Source of the DNA: Fibrobacter sp.
GTDB lineage: Bacteria; Fibrobacterota; Fibrobacteria; Fibrobacterales; Fibrobacteraceae
NCBI GenBank assembly: GCA_024398965.1
Contig: JAKSIF010000003.1
Span: 1-64,000, forward strand
Direction: 5' to 3'
Length of the DNA: 64,000 nucleotides
A program made the translations under genes and the position numbers. This document shows positions 49,214-58,043 of the stretch, piece by piece. Numbering within the stretch: the first letter of the stretch is position 1; each line of letters opens with the position of its first letter. The notes under the pieces were generated by a model that had not been told where the DNA came from, searched no databases, and saw only the letters and a list, made by a program, of their open reading frames with translations.

Positions 49214-50404
49214 ATGAGTTTTAACTGTGTAAATCACGAATATTATTTAAACTTTGGCGACAGGGTTTTGGCCATGATCAGAAAGGTGTTCCATAAGTAC
49301 CCTGAATTTCGCCATGATTCCCTGAAGCATGTAGCAAAATTTGCTCCCGTGATTCCCTTCATGGGTGGTCGTCCGGACTTGAGCAAGACCCTCAAGCGTG
49401 TGGTGTCCTTCCCGGACCATAGCAACTCCCTTTACTTCGGCTGTCCCATTATTCTGGCTGCAGGTGCCAACAAGACCGCTAAGCGTATTTGCGATTATGC
49501 CAACATGGGTTTCGGTGGTATTTCTGTTGGTACCGCGACCCGTAATTTCCGTGAAGGCAATACCCATCGTCCCCGCATTGGTTTCCTTGAAGAAGAAAGG
49601 GCCATCCATAATAGCATGGGCTTGAATAACGAAGGCGTTGAAGTCATTGCCAAGCGTGTCGATTCCCAGTTGACCAAGGCTCATAAGGTGGGCTTGTGCG
49701 TTGGCGTTTCCGTGGCGGAAACCCCGGGCCTTACAGATGAAAATGAAAAACTGAAGGATGTAGTAGAAAGCTTCGCCATTGCCTACAAGGCTGGCGACTA
49801 TATCGAAATTAACGTGAGCTGCCCCAACACCGGTGAATCCCGTGTAGACATGGACTTGACCCTTACGGAAAAGATCTTCAGTGAAATCATGAACTTCCGT
49901 AACTCGCAGACTTTGCGCAAGGCTGTCTATGCAAAGATCAGTCCGGACCTTTCCGAACGTCACTTGGTGAACATCATGGACATGCTTGTCCGTTGCGGTG
50001 TCAACGGCGTTGTGGTAGGAAATACCTATCCTACAAAGAAGATCAGCGAACTTCCGGTACAGACCAAGTTCGAAGATCTTACTCCGCTCCGTGCCGATGG
50101 TGATTGCGGCGGCATGTCCGGTCGTCCTCTTTACGAAAACATGCTGTGGAACGTAAAGTATATCCGTGAACATTATCCGGAAATGAGCGTCATTGCCTGT
50201 GGCGGTATCGACCATGGCTTCAAGGTTTATGACTTGATTAAGCTGGGTGTAGATGCGGTGCAGTGCTATTCCGTGGTGGCTTTCCGCTGGATGGCTGCAC
50301 ACGCCATGCGTAAGGAACTGGAAGTCGCCCTCAAGGAAGATGGCTACAGCTCCCTGGCAGAATATGACGATCGTAATCCCAAGCAGACAAAGGTTGCTCG
50401 TTGA
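49214..50404 (+). CDS. pyrD: Dihydroorotate dehydrogenase-family protein
   Basis: 396 residues from an ATG with AGGAAAAGG eight bases upstream. The domain is the FMN barrel of PyrD; MGFGGISVGTATRNFREGN and RIGFLEEERAIHNSMGLNNEG near residues 95-140 match class 2. The catalytic-loop segment reads NVSCPNT near residue 200: Cys where class 2 has Ser, as in class 1. The phosphate-binding ACGGIDHG near 330 is intact. An N-terminal ~60-residue region may be membrane-associated as in class 2. Expected role is the fourth step of pyrimidine synthesis. It overlaps the next gene. Confidence 0.85.
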   Translation: MSFNCVNHEYYLNFGDRVLAMIRKVFHKYPEFRHDSLKHVAKFAPVIPFMGGRPDLSKTLKRVVSFPDHSNSLYFGCPIILAAGANKTAKRICDYANMGFGGISVGTATRNFREGNTHRPRIGFLEEERAIHNSMGLNNEGVEVIAKRVDSQLTKAHKVGLCVGVSVAETPGLTDENEKLKDVVESFAIAYKAGDYIEINVSCPNTGESRVDMDLTLTEKIFSEIMNFRNSQTLRKAVYAKISPDLSERHLVNIMDMLVRCGVNGVVVGNTYPTKKISELPVQTKFEDLTPLRADGDCGGMSGRPLYENMLWNVKYIREHYPEMSVIACGGIDHGFKVYDLIKLGVDAVQCYSVVAFRWMAAHAMRKELEVALKEDGYSSLAEYDDRNPKQTKVAR

Positions 50405-50979
50405 TTCAATTCGGACGGATTGTCGCTAGAACTGTGCTGACGGTAGGTCTCCTGCTGTCAGCTTCTTTTGCTGGCTACTTTCTGGACGAAACAACGCCCC
50501 GTGTAGAGCCTCCGCGGGAGTTGCCCTCCTGGATATTTGGCGGTTCCTTCGATATTGGCTTCTATCTCAACGCTCTGGATGTGGGCGCATCTGCTGCAGG
50601 GGAGTACCGCCTCCTTCCCAAACATTCCCTCGGGTTGGCCGCGGGCGTCCAGTTTGGCGGAGAACTGTTGGATGTGGCCTTGGATTACCGCTTCTTCTTT
50701 GGCGGAACCATGATGGAAGTCGGCTACGATGACTTTATCCATCTGGCGGTGGCCGGTATGTACTTTGAAAAGTTTGACGAAAGCTATTTCGTGCCGACTA
50801 TCTCTGTGGGGTATGGCCGCGACTTCATGCCCTTGCGTAAGGCCGATCTCCTGTGCCGTATGGAAATCAAGATTTCCTATCTCATAGGGGAGACAATAGC
50901 CGATTTCGATGAAGGCAAGTTGATTGCCCGAGAAACCCACATGGTAACCAATTTTTCTGTAGGCGTTTTCCTGTTCTAG
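50401..50979 (+). CDS. Barrel-like exported protein of unknown function
   Basis: 192 residues from a TTG at 50401 that overlaps the pyrD stop (TTGA), implying translational coupling. Signal peptide to ~24 (SASFAGY). The rest is alternating hydrophobic/polar strands, ending GVFLF, the C-terminal Phe of outer-membrane barrels. About eight strands would fit. No family recognised. Confidence 0.65.
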   Translation: MIQFGRIVARTVLTVGLLLSASFAGYFLDETTPRVEPPRELPSWIFGGSFDIGFYLNALDVGASAAGEYRLLPKHSLGLAAGVQFGGELLDVALDYRFFFGGTMMEVGYDDFIHLAVAGMYFEKFDESYFVPTISVGYGRDFMPLRKADLLCRMEIKISYLIGETIADFDEGKLIARETHMVTNFSVGVFLF

Positions 50980-51006
50980 CATAGGTTATTTCAGTTGGAG
51001 TTCTAG

Positions 51007-51774
51007 ATGAAAAAATCTTTGTTGTCCGCTGTTCTAATGTTATCCACTTTGTCGTTGGCGGCTCCATGGCTTGGTGTTACCTTCAAGAAAGGAGTTTTTG
51101 AAAATCATCTGGCGCTGGATGTAAAGGGCGTTCATCCAGGTTCCGGTTGCTTTACCGCAGGCATGGTTGCTGGCGACCAGATTATCGGTGTCCAGGGTGT
51201 AGCCCTTACCGACATGTCGCAGATTCAGAGTGCAGTGTCCAAGGGCAAGGCCGGGCAGAACATCAAGATTGAAATTGCAAGAGACGGTAAAAAGATTCCC
51301 TTGAATGTGAAACTGACTGAACGTCCCGATGATATCAGTGACTTGACCGGCTCTGCCATCGGTAGCAAGATTGCTGAATTCAAAGCCAACTTCTACAAGA
51401 ATGGCGAAAGGCGCCTGGCAAAGCCCAAGGCTACGCTGCTGGATTTCTGGGCTACCTGGTGCGGTCCTTGCCGCAAGACTTTGCCGGTCCTGGCGAGCGT
51501 CTACAAGAAATACAATGCAAAGGGGCTTGAAGTCATAGGCATCTCTAACGAGGAAGTCTCCGTGCTGAACCAGTTCTACGCCCAGCAGCATGCGTCCCCC
51601 TATCCGCTGTATCGAGACGCAACCCAGGACATGTGGCGTCGCTATGGAATCCACGCGGTACCCACCCTAATGCTTCTTGATCAGGATGGATACATTAAGC
51701 GCGTATGGAGCGGCGCTCCCAGCGAAGCTATGGTAGAAAAGCTGGTGCTGGAAGTTATGAACGAAGCGAAGTAA
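51007..51774 (+). CDS. Exported PDZ-thioredoxin fusion (TlpA-like)
   Basis: 255 residues. Signal peptide ends near SLAAP. Residues ~20-110 are a PDZ domain (WLGVTF, HPGSGCFTAGMVAGDQIIGVQG). Residues ~125-255 are a TlpA/ResA-type thioredoxin, with the redox WCGPC near 155 and the cis-Pro in HAVPTLML. PDZ domains bind C-terminal peptides, so the oxidoreductase may be targeted to particular exported proteins. GGAG precedes the ATG. The fusion order (PDZ first) is uncommon. Confidence 0.85.
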   Translation: MKKSLLSAVLMLSTLSLAAPWLGVTFKKGVFENHLALDVKGVHPGSGCFTAGMVAGDQIIGVQGVALTDMSQIQSAVSKGKAGQNIKIEIARDGKKIPLNVKLTERPDDISDLTGSAIGSKIAEFKANFYKNGERRLAKPKATLLDFWATWCGPCRKTLPVLASVYKKYNAKGLEVIGISNEEVSVLNQFYAQQHASPYPLYRDATQDMWRRYGIHAVPTLMLLDQDGYIKRVWSGAPSEAMVEKLVLEVMNEAK

Positions 51775-51797
51775 TTCCTGCACGTTCTAGCAAAAAG

Positions 51798-51834
51798 CAA
51801 AGTCCCCGGTCTTGAACCAGGGACTCTTTTTTTA
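51798..51834. terminator. Terminator after PDZ-thioredoxin gene
   Basis: AGTCCCCGGT/ACCAGGGACT arms followed by seven T; the arms closely resemble those at 37770-37804. Confidence 0.85.
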
Positions 51835-51848
51835 AAGGTTGTTGAATA

Positions 51849-52205
51849 TTAATGGACGGAAGCCTTTTTCTGGGTGGCGAACAGCTTGTCGTACTCGGCC
51901 TTGCTGATACGCTTGTAACCGGTAGTGATACCACCAAATTCATAGTAGGCGGAATCACCCTTGACGCTCATGCAGTAGGTCATGTTCAGGGAGTTCTTGC
52001 CACAGATCTTGCCGTCTTGGGCGGTTGCTTCAAGATCGCCATTGACATTGCGAATGGTGAAGTTCTGGTTGTCGGTGCTCAACACTTCGAAGATCATGTT
52101 GGCTTCACCTTGCCACTGTCCTACGTAGCTGCCGGCATTTTCACCGCAGGCGTTGAGGAGGAGGGTAGAAAGCAGAATTGCAGAGAGAGAGAGAATCTTT
52201 TTCAT
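51849..52205 (-). CDS. Small lipoprotein of unknown function
   Basis: 118 residues from the ATG at 52205; the longer open frame runs across the promoter of the divergent gene. Lipobox LLNAC puts the lipid Cys near residue 20. The mature part reads as a small all-beta fold (GQWQGEANMIFEVLST, FTIRNVNGDLEATAQDG) resembling small lipid- or ligand-binding barrels. TATTTT ends 7 nt before the ATG, with no Shine-Dalgarno. Confidence 0.75.
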   Translation of the reverse strand: MKKILSLSAILLSTLLLNACGENAGSYVGQWQGEANMIFEVLSTDNQNFTIRNVNGDLEATAQDGKICGKNSLNMTYCMSVKGDSAYYEFGGITTGYKRISKAEYDKLFATQKKASVH

Positions 52206-52252
52206 GTCATTTAAAATAGTATTTTTGAGTGAAAAAAAACATAATGTAACCA

Positions 52253-52786
52253 ATGAATTACCTAATACGGCATATTTATCTATTGGCACCTGTTCTTGCT
52301 GTGGCCTTGCTGATTGGCATATACAGGCTGATCAAGGTCAATGACAGGCCTATTCCGAAGTATGAACCGAAGTACATAGAGGATACCTGGTCGGCAGAGG
52401 AGTACATAAGGCATTTGAAAATGCGTCCCTTTAACGACAGGGAAGTTCACCGCCTACTGCTGAAACGGACTAGGCAAAAGGCTGGTGTGTACCTGGAAAG
52501 CCTTTTACCTGCAATGGATACTGCCGGAATTGAAATTGTCCATGCCTTCCATGTGGTTCTTGGTGACGACTATGTTCCAGTAATCACCAGCGGTAACGAT
52601 TATCCCTACCATAAGCAGAATTCAAAACATTACAAGAATGCTGCCATGGATTTTAGAATCAAGTACATTCCTTACGAAGACAGAAAAAAAATCGTCGATC
52701 TTGTGGATCAACGACTTAAGGATCGATTCAAGGTTATCTGGGAAAAAGACGAGGCGGAACATCTTCATGTGGAGATGCGGGACTAG
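52253..52786 (+). CDS. M15-like membrane-anchored peptidase-type protein
   Basis: 177 residues. One N-terminal membrane helix (residues ~8-25). The domain carries SKHYKNAAMDFR near residue 125 and EHLHVEMRD at the C-terminus, which match the S-x-H-x-x-x-A-x-D and H-x-E zinc motifs of M15 peptidoglycan peptidases (the usual Gly before Ala is Asn here). Such enzymes cut D-Ala or the L-Ala-D-Glu bond. The divergent neighbour's promoter overlaps its own. Confidence 0.65.
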   Translation: MNYLIRHIYLLAPVLAVALLIGIYRLIKVNDRPIPKYEPKYIEDTWSAEEYIRHLKMRPFNDREVHRLLLKRTRQKAGVYLESLLPAMDTAGIEIVHAFHVVLGDDYVPVITSGNDYPYHKQNSKHYKNAAMDFRIKYIPYEDRKKIVDLVDQRLKDRFKVIWEKDEAEHLHVEMRD

Positions 52787-52819
52787 TTATTCCGGAGCTT
52801 TGCGCCAGCCCCCTTGCGA

Positions 52820-54079
52820 CTACTTACAGCAGCGGAAACCTACAGAAGGATACTGATTCTGGGGATAGAAGCTGAACTTGCTTTCGGTACACTTGCTTCC
52901 ATTGTTGGTATTCCAGGCACCGCCTGCTACCAGGAACATGTTGGGATGGTCCTTGCTTGCAGTAGATGTCCATTCCCAGAGATTTCCGTTCATGTCGTAC
53001 ATGCCCCACCAGCTACGGCACTGTTCCTTGCGGCCAACGCGCTTGGCGGCCTTGGTGTTGGTGTTGCACTTGTTCTGCTTGTAGGAATCGCCGTAGGAGT
53101 ACTTGTAGTTGTCCTTGCCGCGACAGGCTGCCTGCCATTCGTCTATGCTGCAGAGGTGCTTGCCTTCCTTGGCGCAGAGGGCCACTGCTTCTTCCTGGCT
53201 GACCATGTCCTTGGGAAGTTCGTCAGCCTTGTTGGGATATTCGTAGGCGTCGACGCACACGGTCTTGCCGCCAACGGGAACGGGATAGGCGTTCTTGCCG
53301 CAGATGTTGTCGCTGGCCATGTCGTACTTGGCTTCTTCCCACGGGGTGCGGTTTCCAACAGAGTCTTCTGCGAAATAGAATACGGAACCGGTCTTGTTGT
53401 ATTCGATGGCCTTGCCTGCTTCGACGGGGTTCAGTGTGTCGCCAATGGAAAGGAATGTCTTGCACTTGATTTCGTCGCACTTGACCTTCAGCTTGATGGG
53501 GTCGTAGTAACGGCCTGCGGGAGGTGCGATTTCGGCAACCGGCGGAACCTTGTCGGAGTTACGGATGCTGTCCTGAATGCGTTTCTTTTCGGCTTCCTCG
53601 GCGCGGGCCTTGTCGGCGGCTGCGATGCTGTCGGCTACGGCCTTGAGGCTATCCTGACGGGCCTTTTCCAGAAGGGCAAGGCTGTCCTTGACGTGCTTGA
53701 TGCTGTCGCGAACGTGACGGAGGCTGTCGCGGTTAATTTCCGGTTTTAGGTTTGCCAGGGAATCTGCAATACGCAGGCTGTCGGCGATACGGGCGCTGTC
53801 GGCGCGGAGTGCTGCCAGGGAATCGGCTGCACGGAGGCTGTCGGCGCGAAGCTTTTCAAGATTGCGGAGACTGTCAAGAGAACGCTGACGCTGCAGTTCC
53901 AATTCGGACTGCTGCTGGCGAGCTAGGGCTTCCTGCTTCATTTCGTCGAGCTGACACTGCGCAATGAAAAGACATGTCAGCAGAAGGAACATCAGGACAA
54001 GAATGACGATATTCTTTTTCTTGCGGTTCTTCTTTTGGGAATCGTTGCCTTGTGTATTATTCTGATTTTGCTCTGCCAT
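52820..54079 (-). CDS. Membrane-anchored coiled-coil SUMF1/FGE-like protein
   Basis: 419 residues. A polar Asn/Gln-rich N-terminus, one membrane helix (~residues 22-41), then a coiled-coil stretch (~45-175) with DSLR/DSLA repeats. A chitobiase-C-like module follows (~180-240, PPAGRYYDPIKLKV). The C-terminus (~255-419) is an FGE/SUMF1-type domain: CVDAYEYPN, CSIDEWQAACRG, MYDMNGNLWEWT and FRCCK. Many such domains lack enzyme activity; the active Cys pair is uncertain. It follows cdaA in the same operon, which may link it to cell-wall control. Confidence 0.82.
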   Translation of the reverse strand: MAEQNQNNTQGNDSQKKNRKKKNIVILVLMFLLLTCLFIAQCQLDEMKQEALARQQQSELELQRQRSLDSLRNLEKLRADSLRAADSLAALRADSARIADSLRIADSLANLKPEINRDSLRHVRDSIKHVKDSLALLEKARQDSLKAVADSIAAADKARAEEAEKKRIQDSIRNSDKVPPVAEIAPPAGRYYDPIKLKVKCDEIKCKTFLSIGDTLNPVEAGKAIEYNKTGSVFYFAEDSVGNRTPWEEAKYDMASDNICGKNAYPVPVGGKTVCVDAYEYPNKADELPKDMVSQEEAVALCAKEGKHLCSIDEWQAACRGKDNYKYSYGDSYKQNKCNTNTKAAKRVGRKEQCRSWWGMYDMNGNLWEWTSTASKDHPNMFLVAGGAWNTNNGSKCTESKFSFYPQNQYPSVGFRCCK

Positions 54080-54115
54080 AAAAGTCTCTTTTTTAAACCT
54101 AAATAAATGTCTTTA

Positions 54116-54958
54116 CTAGTCTGCCTTTTCTGCGGCAATTGCATCCTGCTTTGCCGATTCGCGGACATCATTGAAAAGTTCACCCCAGTGGCGAATGATT
54201 TCCTGCTTCAATTCCTGGACGCTGATGTTACGGCGCAGGGAGTTTCGATAGGCGATGGAAATGTAACCCGTTTCTTCGGACACGACTATCACCAGGGCGT
54301 CACATTCGGAGGCCAGGGCCTTGGCAGCACGATGGCGCATGCCGTAGCCAGCTTCCTTTTCGGCGTTGCCTGTAGGCATGGGAAGAATACAGCCTGCAGC
54401 CACGATGCGCTTGCTATTCAAGATGACGGCACCGTCATGGAGTGCGGAGTTAGGGAAGAACAGGGCTCGTAAAAGTCTGGAACTGATTCTTGCATCTAGG
54501 ATTTCACCGGTGTCGGCGTAGTTCTTTAGACCAACGCGTTTTTCGAGAACGATCAGTGCACCGGTTCTGGTCTTGGCCAGGTCTTGGACGGCGGCTGCGA
54601 TGGTCTTGGTGATTTCGTCAAGGCCGCTGGCGTGGAAGAATATATTGTGGAAGTCCAGCTTACTTGCTGCCTGGCCGATTCGGGTCAAGGCGCTTCGAAT
54701 TTCGGGCTGGAACAAAATCACGATGGCGATAATACCAAGCGTTGCCAGGTTACTGATGAGCCACACGACGGTGTGCAGTTCCCACCACTGTGCAATAATC
54801 CAGGCGAGGATCAGGAGAAGCCCACCAAAGATCATCTGGGCGGCGCGGGTTCCGCGGAACAATAGGAAGATGTAGTAGATGATGATGGATATCAGGAGAA
54901 CATCCAGGATATCCGCCATACGGACATCAATAATATCGAATAGCTTAAATAGAACCAT
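54116..54958 (-). CDS. cdaA: Diadenylate cyclase CdaA
   Basis: 280 residues. Three N-terminal membrane helices, then a DAC domain: ALHDGAVI near residue 167 and GMRHRAA near 205 are the catalytic DGA and RHR motifs. It makes c-di-AMP, which controls potassium and cell-wall homeostasis. The start at 54958 is supported by GGAGG nine bases upstream, inside folP, and overlaps the folP end by 14 bp. No cdaR (YbbR) gene is visible. Confidence 0.95.
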   Translation of the reverse strand: MVLFKLFDIIDVRMADILDVLLISIIIYYIFLLFRGTRAAQMIFGGLLLILAWIIAQWWELHTVVWLISNLATLGIIAIVILFQPEIRSALTRIGQAASKLDFHNIFFHASGLDEITKTIAAAVQDLAKTRTGALIVLEKRVGLKNYADTGEILDARISSRLLRALFFPNSALHDGAVILNSKRIVAAGCILPMPTGNAEKEAGYGMRHRAAKALASECDALVIVVSEETGYISIAYRNSLRRNISVQELKQEIIRHWGELFNDVRESAKQDAIAAEKAD

Positions 54959-55829
54959 TGGTCATGGCCTCCAGATAAAGCATAGATTCCTTGGCTTCCT
55001 TAACGTCGTGGACGCGAATTACACTTGCTCCACCGAGGGCGGCAACGATGCCTGCGGTAACGGTGGGAATCAGGCGGTCGCTGGTTTCGAGTCCCTTCAT
55101 CTTGCCGATGTAGGATTTTCTTGAAGAACCAATCAGGATGGGGTAGCCTTCCTCCAGGAAATCTTCGACGGACTTCATCAGGTCGATGTTGTCCTGGGCT
55201 GTCTTACCAAAGCCGATACCGGGGTCGATGCAGATTTTTTGCGGATCTACACCAAGTGCTAGAAGCTTAAGTACCTGGTCCATCAGTTCGTCGTGAACTT
55301 CCTTGACCACGTTCTCGTAGGGCTTGAAATCCTGCTGCATGGTGCCGAAGTTACCGCGGATGTGGTTCAATACAACGGACGCCTTAGTTTCGGCAACGGT
55401 CTGTGCCATTTCCGGGTCCATGGTCAGAGCGCTGATATCGTTGATGATATGGGCACCCAGGTGCATGGTTTCCTTGGCTACAGCGGATTTCACGGTGTCG
55501 ATGGAAAGGTAGATGCCCATTTCTTGGGCAAAGGGTGCAAGCTTTTCCACCAAGGGGCAGACACGGTCGATTTCTTCTTGAACGGGAACAGGGGCGCTCC
55601 CGGGGCGACTGCTTTCGCCACCGATATCGATGATGGTTGCGCCTTCTTCAATGAGTTTTCGTGCATGATCAAAGGCTGCATCCAGGGTGTTGTGTGTTCC
55701 ACCGTCGAAGAAACTGTCCGGGGTTACATTCACGATTCCCATGATCAAGGGGGTAGGCCTGCAATCCAGCAGGTCTTTGCCGATTTTCCAAGGAAGAGCT
55801 CTTGATTTGGAAAGCAGTTCTTTAAACAT
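54945..55829 (-). CDS. folP: Dihydropteroate synthase
   Basis: 294 residues. It condenses 6-hydroxymethyl-dihydropterin diphosphate with p-aminobenzoate in folate synthesis, the sulfonamide target. Signatures: MGIVNVTPDSFFDGG near residue 30, IIDIGGESSRPGS near 62, and GSSRKSYIGKM near 225. It starts 14 bp after ftsH and overlaps cdaA. The ftsH-folP-cdaA order recalls folP-linked cda operons in other phyla. Confidence 0.95.
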   Translation of the reverse strand: MFKELLSKSRALPWKIGKDLLDCRPTPLIMGIVNVTPDSFFDGGTHNTLDAAFDHARKLIEEGATIIDIGGESSRPGSAPVPVQEEIDRVCPLVEKLAPFAQEMGIYLSIDTVKSAVAKETMHLGAHIINDISALTMDPEMAQTVAETKASVVLNHIRGNFGTMQQDFKPYENVVKEVHDELMDQVLKLLALGVDPQKICIDPGIGFGKTAQDNIDLMKSVEDFLEEGYPILIGSSRKSYIGKMKGLETSDRLIPTVTAGIVAALGGASVIRVHDVKEAKESMLYLEAMTNGSI

Positions 55830-55843
55830 AATCCGTAGTCTTT

Positions 55844-57982
55844 TTAAGCTTGGGGCTTGGGTTCTTCGGGGGGAACTTCAGAAGAATTTTCATGGACAGT
55901 TTCGCCGCCTTCTGCCGGAGCTGGCTTGACTTCGGTAACGGGGGCGTCTGCGGCCGGTGCTGTCGGAGGATTTGCTCCGGGGTCGGGGGGCGGAACGTCG
56001 ACCATCTTCTTCTTTTCGGCCAGTTCTTCCATGGCCTTGTACTGACGGCTCTTCTTGGTTCCTTCCAGCTTTTCGCCTGCCATGACGCGGTCGATTTCCT
56101 CACGGTCGAGGACTTCGAATTCAAAGAGGGCTTCGGCCAGGGTCTTCAACTGTTCGCGGTTTTCTTCCAGGAGGTTGCGAGCCTGGGTGTCAAGACGTCT
56201 GATCAGTCCGTTGACGGCGTTGTCGATCTTTTCTGCCATCATCTCGGACATTTCCTTGGGCTTGCTGATTTCGCGTCCCAGGAATACTTCGCCATCGGCT
56301 CGGCTGTAGCAGACAGGGCCGATTTCGTCGTCGAAGCCCCATTCGGTAACCATCTTGCGGGCAAGCTCAGTGGCTCGCATAATGTCGTTGGAGGCTCCGG
56401 TACTCTGGTGGTTGAAGAAAATCAGTTCGGCGAGACGACCGGACATCATGATCATGATACGTTCTTCGGCATATTCGCGACTGTAGCTGACTTGGTCTCG
56501 TTCCGGCAGTGCCATGGTAACGCCCAGGGCTCGGCCACGAGGAATGATGGTGATCTTGTGGAGCGGGTCGCTGTTCTTGCAGAGGAGCGTCATGAGGGCA
56601 TGGCCTGCTTCGTGGTAGGCGGTATGACGTTTCTCTTCGTCGGTCATCAGGAGAGTACGGCGTTCTGCACCCATAGAGAGCTTGTCGCGGGCTTCCTCGA
56701 AGTCCAGCATGGTAACTTTCTTGTTGTTGAAGCGGGCTGCCATGAGGGCTGCTTCGTTTACAAGGTTTTCAAGATCGGCACCAGCCAAGCCAGGAGTTCC
56801 CTTTGCAACGGCCTTTATGTCCACGTCATCTGCCAGAGGCACCTTTCTCTTTTTCAGGTGGACGCGGAGGATTTCTTCACGGCCCTTCAGGTCGGGGAGG
56901 CCAACCACAATTTGTCGGTCAAAACGGCCCGGACGGAGCAAGGCCTTGTCCAATACATCGGGACGGTTGGTGGCTGCAATAAGGATAACGCCTTCGTTGG
57001 CGGAGAAACCGTCCATCTCCACCAGGAGCTGGTTCAAGGTCTGTTCACGTTCGTCGTGTCCACCGCCAAGGCCCGCGCCACGCTGGCGACCTACGGCATC
57101 AATTTCATCAATAAACAGGATACAAGGGGCGTTCTTCTTTCCGTTTTCAAAAAGATCACGGACACGGCTTGCGCCCACACCCACGAACATTTCCACAAAG
57201 TCGGAACCGCTCATGCTAAAGAAGGGTACGCCAGCTTCGCCAGCCACGGCGCGGGCGAGCAAAGTCTTACCGGTACCCGGAGGACCAACCAGCAGGGCTC
57301 CCTTGGGAATACGGCCGCCCAGTGCGTCGAACTTCTTTGGATCCTTCAAGAATTCAACCAGTTCCTGCAGGTCTTGCTTTGCTTCGTCGCAACCAGCCAC
57401 ATCGGTGAACAGGGTCTTTTTCTTGGAGTCAAGTTGCTTGGCCTGGCTCTTGCCAAAGGAGAAGGGGTTCTTGCCACCTCCGCCCATCTGGCGGTTCATC
57501 ATGAAGTAGAAGAAAACAATCAGGAGGATTGCGGGCATGAAGGCGATAAGGGTGTCCATCCAAGAGGTCTCTTCGTGGATGACCTTGACCTTGACGCCCT
57601 TGAACACTTCCCATGCGGTAATCTGTTCGTTGGTCACGTCCAGCATGTGGCTGGTAAAGCGCTTGGTGCCACCTTTTTCATTGTCGGACTTGGTAAACCT
57701 AGCGATAGCGCTACGGTTTGCCTTTGCCTCGGCCTGTTCCTCGGGTGTCATTTCGCGGGCACCTTCGATCATTACGCCGTCTTTGGTCTTCTGGAGGGTC
57801 AATTCCGTAATGACCTTGGTGGAGTCGCCCATCATGGCCAGGAATTCGGTGCGAGTTATGTCGGATTCACCTTCCTTGCCTGCCAAGGGGAACATGATAA
57901 ACAGTAAAAGAATCATCACGATAAGGATGATGAAATTCTTGTTCTTGTACGGGGGCGTCGGCTTGCCTTTCGGTTGACTCAT
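55844..57982 (-). CDS. ftsH: ATP-dependent membrane protease FtsH
   Basis: 712 residues. Two membrane helices (~15-30 and ~155-175) flank a periplasmic domain. The AAA+ module follows, with Walker A GPPGTGKT near 232, Walker B FIDEIDA, and the SRH region. The M41 zinc protease has HEAGHAL near residue 450. The C-terminus is Pro/Ala/Glu-rich. It degrades misfolded or surplus membrane and regulatory proteins. Confidence 0.97.
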   Translation of the reverse strand: MSQPKGKPTPPYKNKNFIILIVMILLLFIMFPLAGKEGESDITRTEFLAMMGDSTKVITELTLQKTKDGVMIEGAREMTPEEQAEAKANRSAIARFTKSDNEKGGTKRFTSHMLDVTNEQITAWEVFKGVKVKVIHEETSWMDTLIAFMPAILLIVFFYFMMNRQMGGGGKNPFSFGKSQAKQLDSKKKTLFTDVAGCDEAKQDLQELVEFLKDPKKFDALGGRIPKGALLVGPPGTGKTLLARAVAGEAGVPFFSMSGSDFVEMFVGVGASRVRDLFENGKKNAPCILFIDEIDAVGRQRGAGLGGGHDEREQTLNQLLVEMDGFSANEGVILIAATNRPDVLDKALLRPGRFDRQIVVGLPDLKGREEILRVHLKKRKVPLADDVDIKAVAKGTPGLAGADLENLVNEAALMAARFNNKKVTMLDFEEARDKLSMGAERRTLLMTDEEKRHTAYHEAGHALMTLLCKNSDPLHKITIIPRGRALGVTMALPERDQVSYSREYAEERIMIMMSGRLAELIFFNHQSTGASNDIMRATELARKMVTEWGFDDEIGPVCYSRADGEVFLGREISKPKEMSEMMAEKIDNAVNGLIRRLDTQARNLLEENREQLKTLAEALFEFEVLDREEIDRVMAGEKLEGTKKSRQYKAMEELAEKKKMVDVPPPDPGANPPTAPAADAPVTEVKPAPAEGGETVHENSSEVPPEEPKPQA

Positions 57983-58043
57983 ACGTTCCTTCGGTCGTTA
58001 ATAAACTTGTATACGTGCATTTTAGGCCGCAGATAACGGCCTT

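Noticed and set aside
55850-57907. Long open frame antisense to ftsH
   Set aside because: Shadow of ftsH with no domain of its own.
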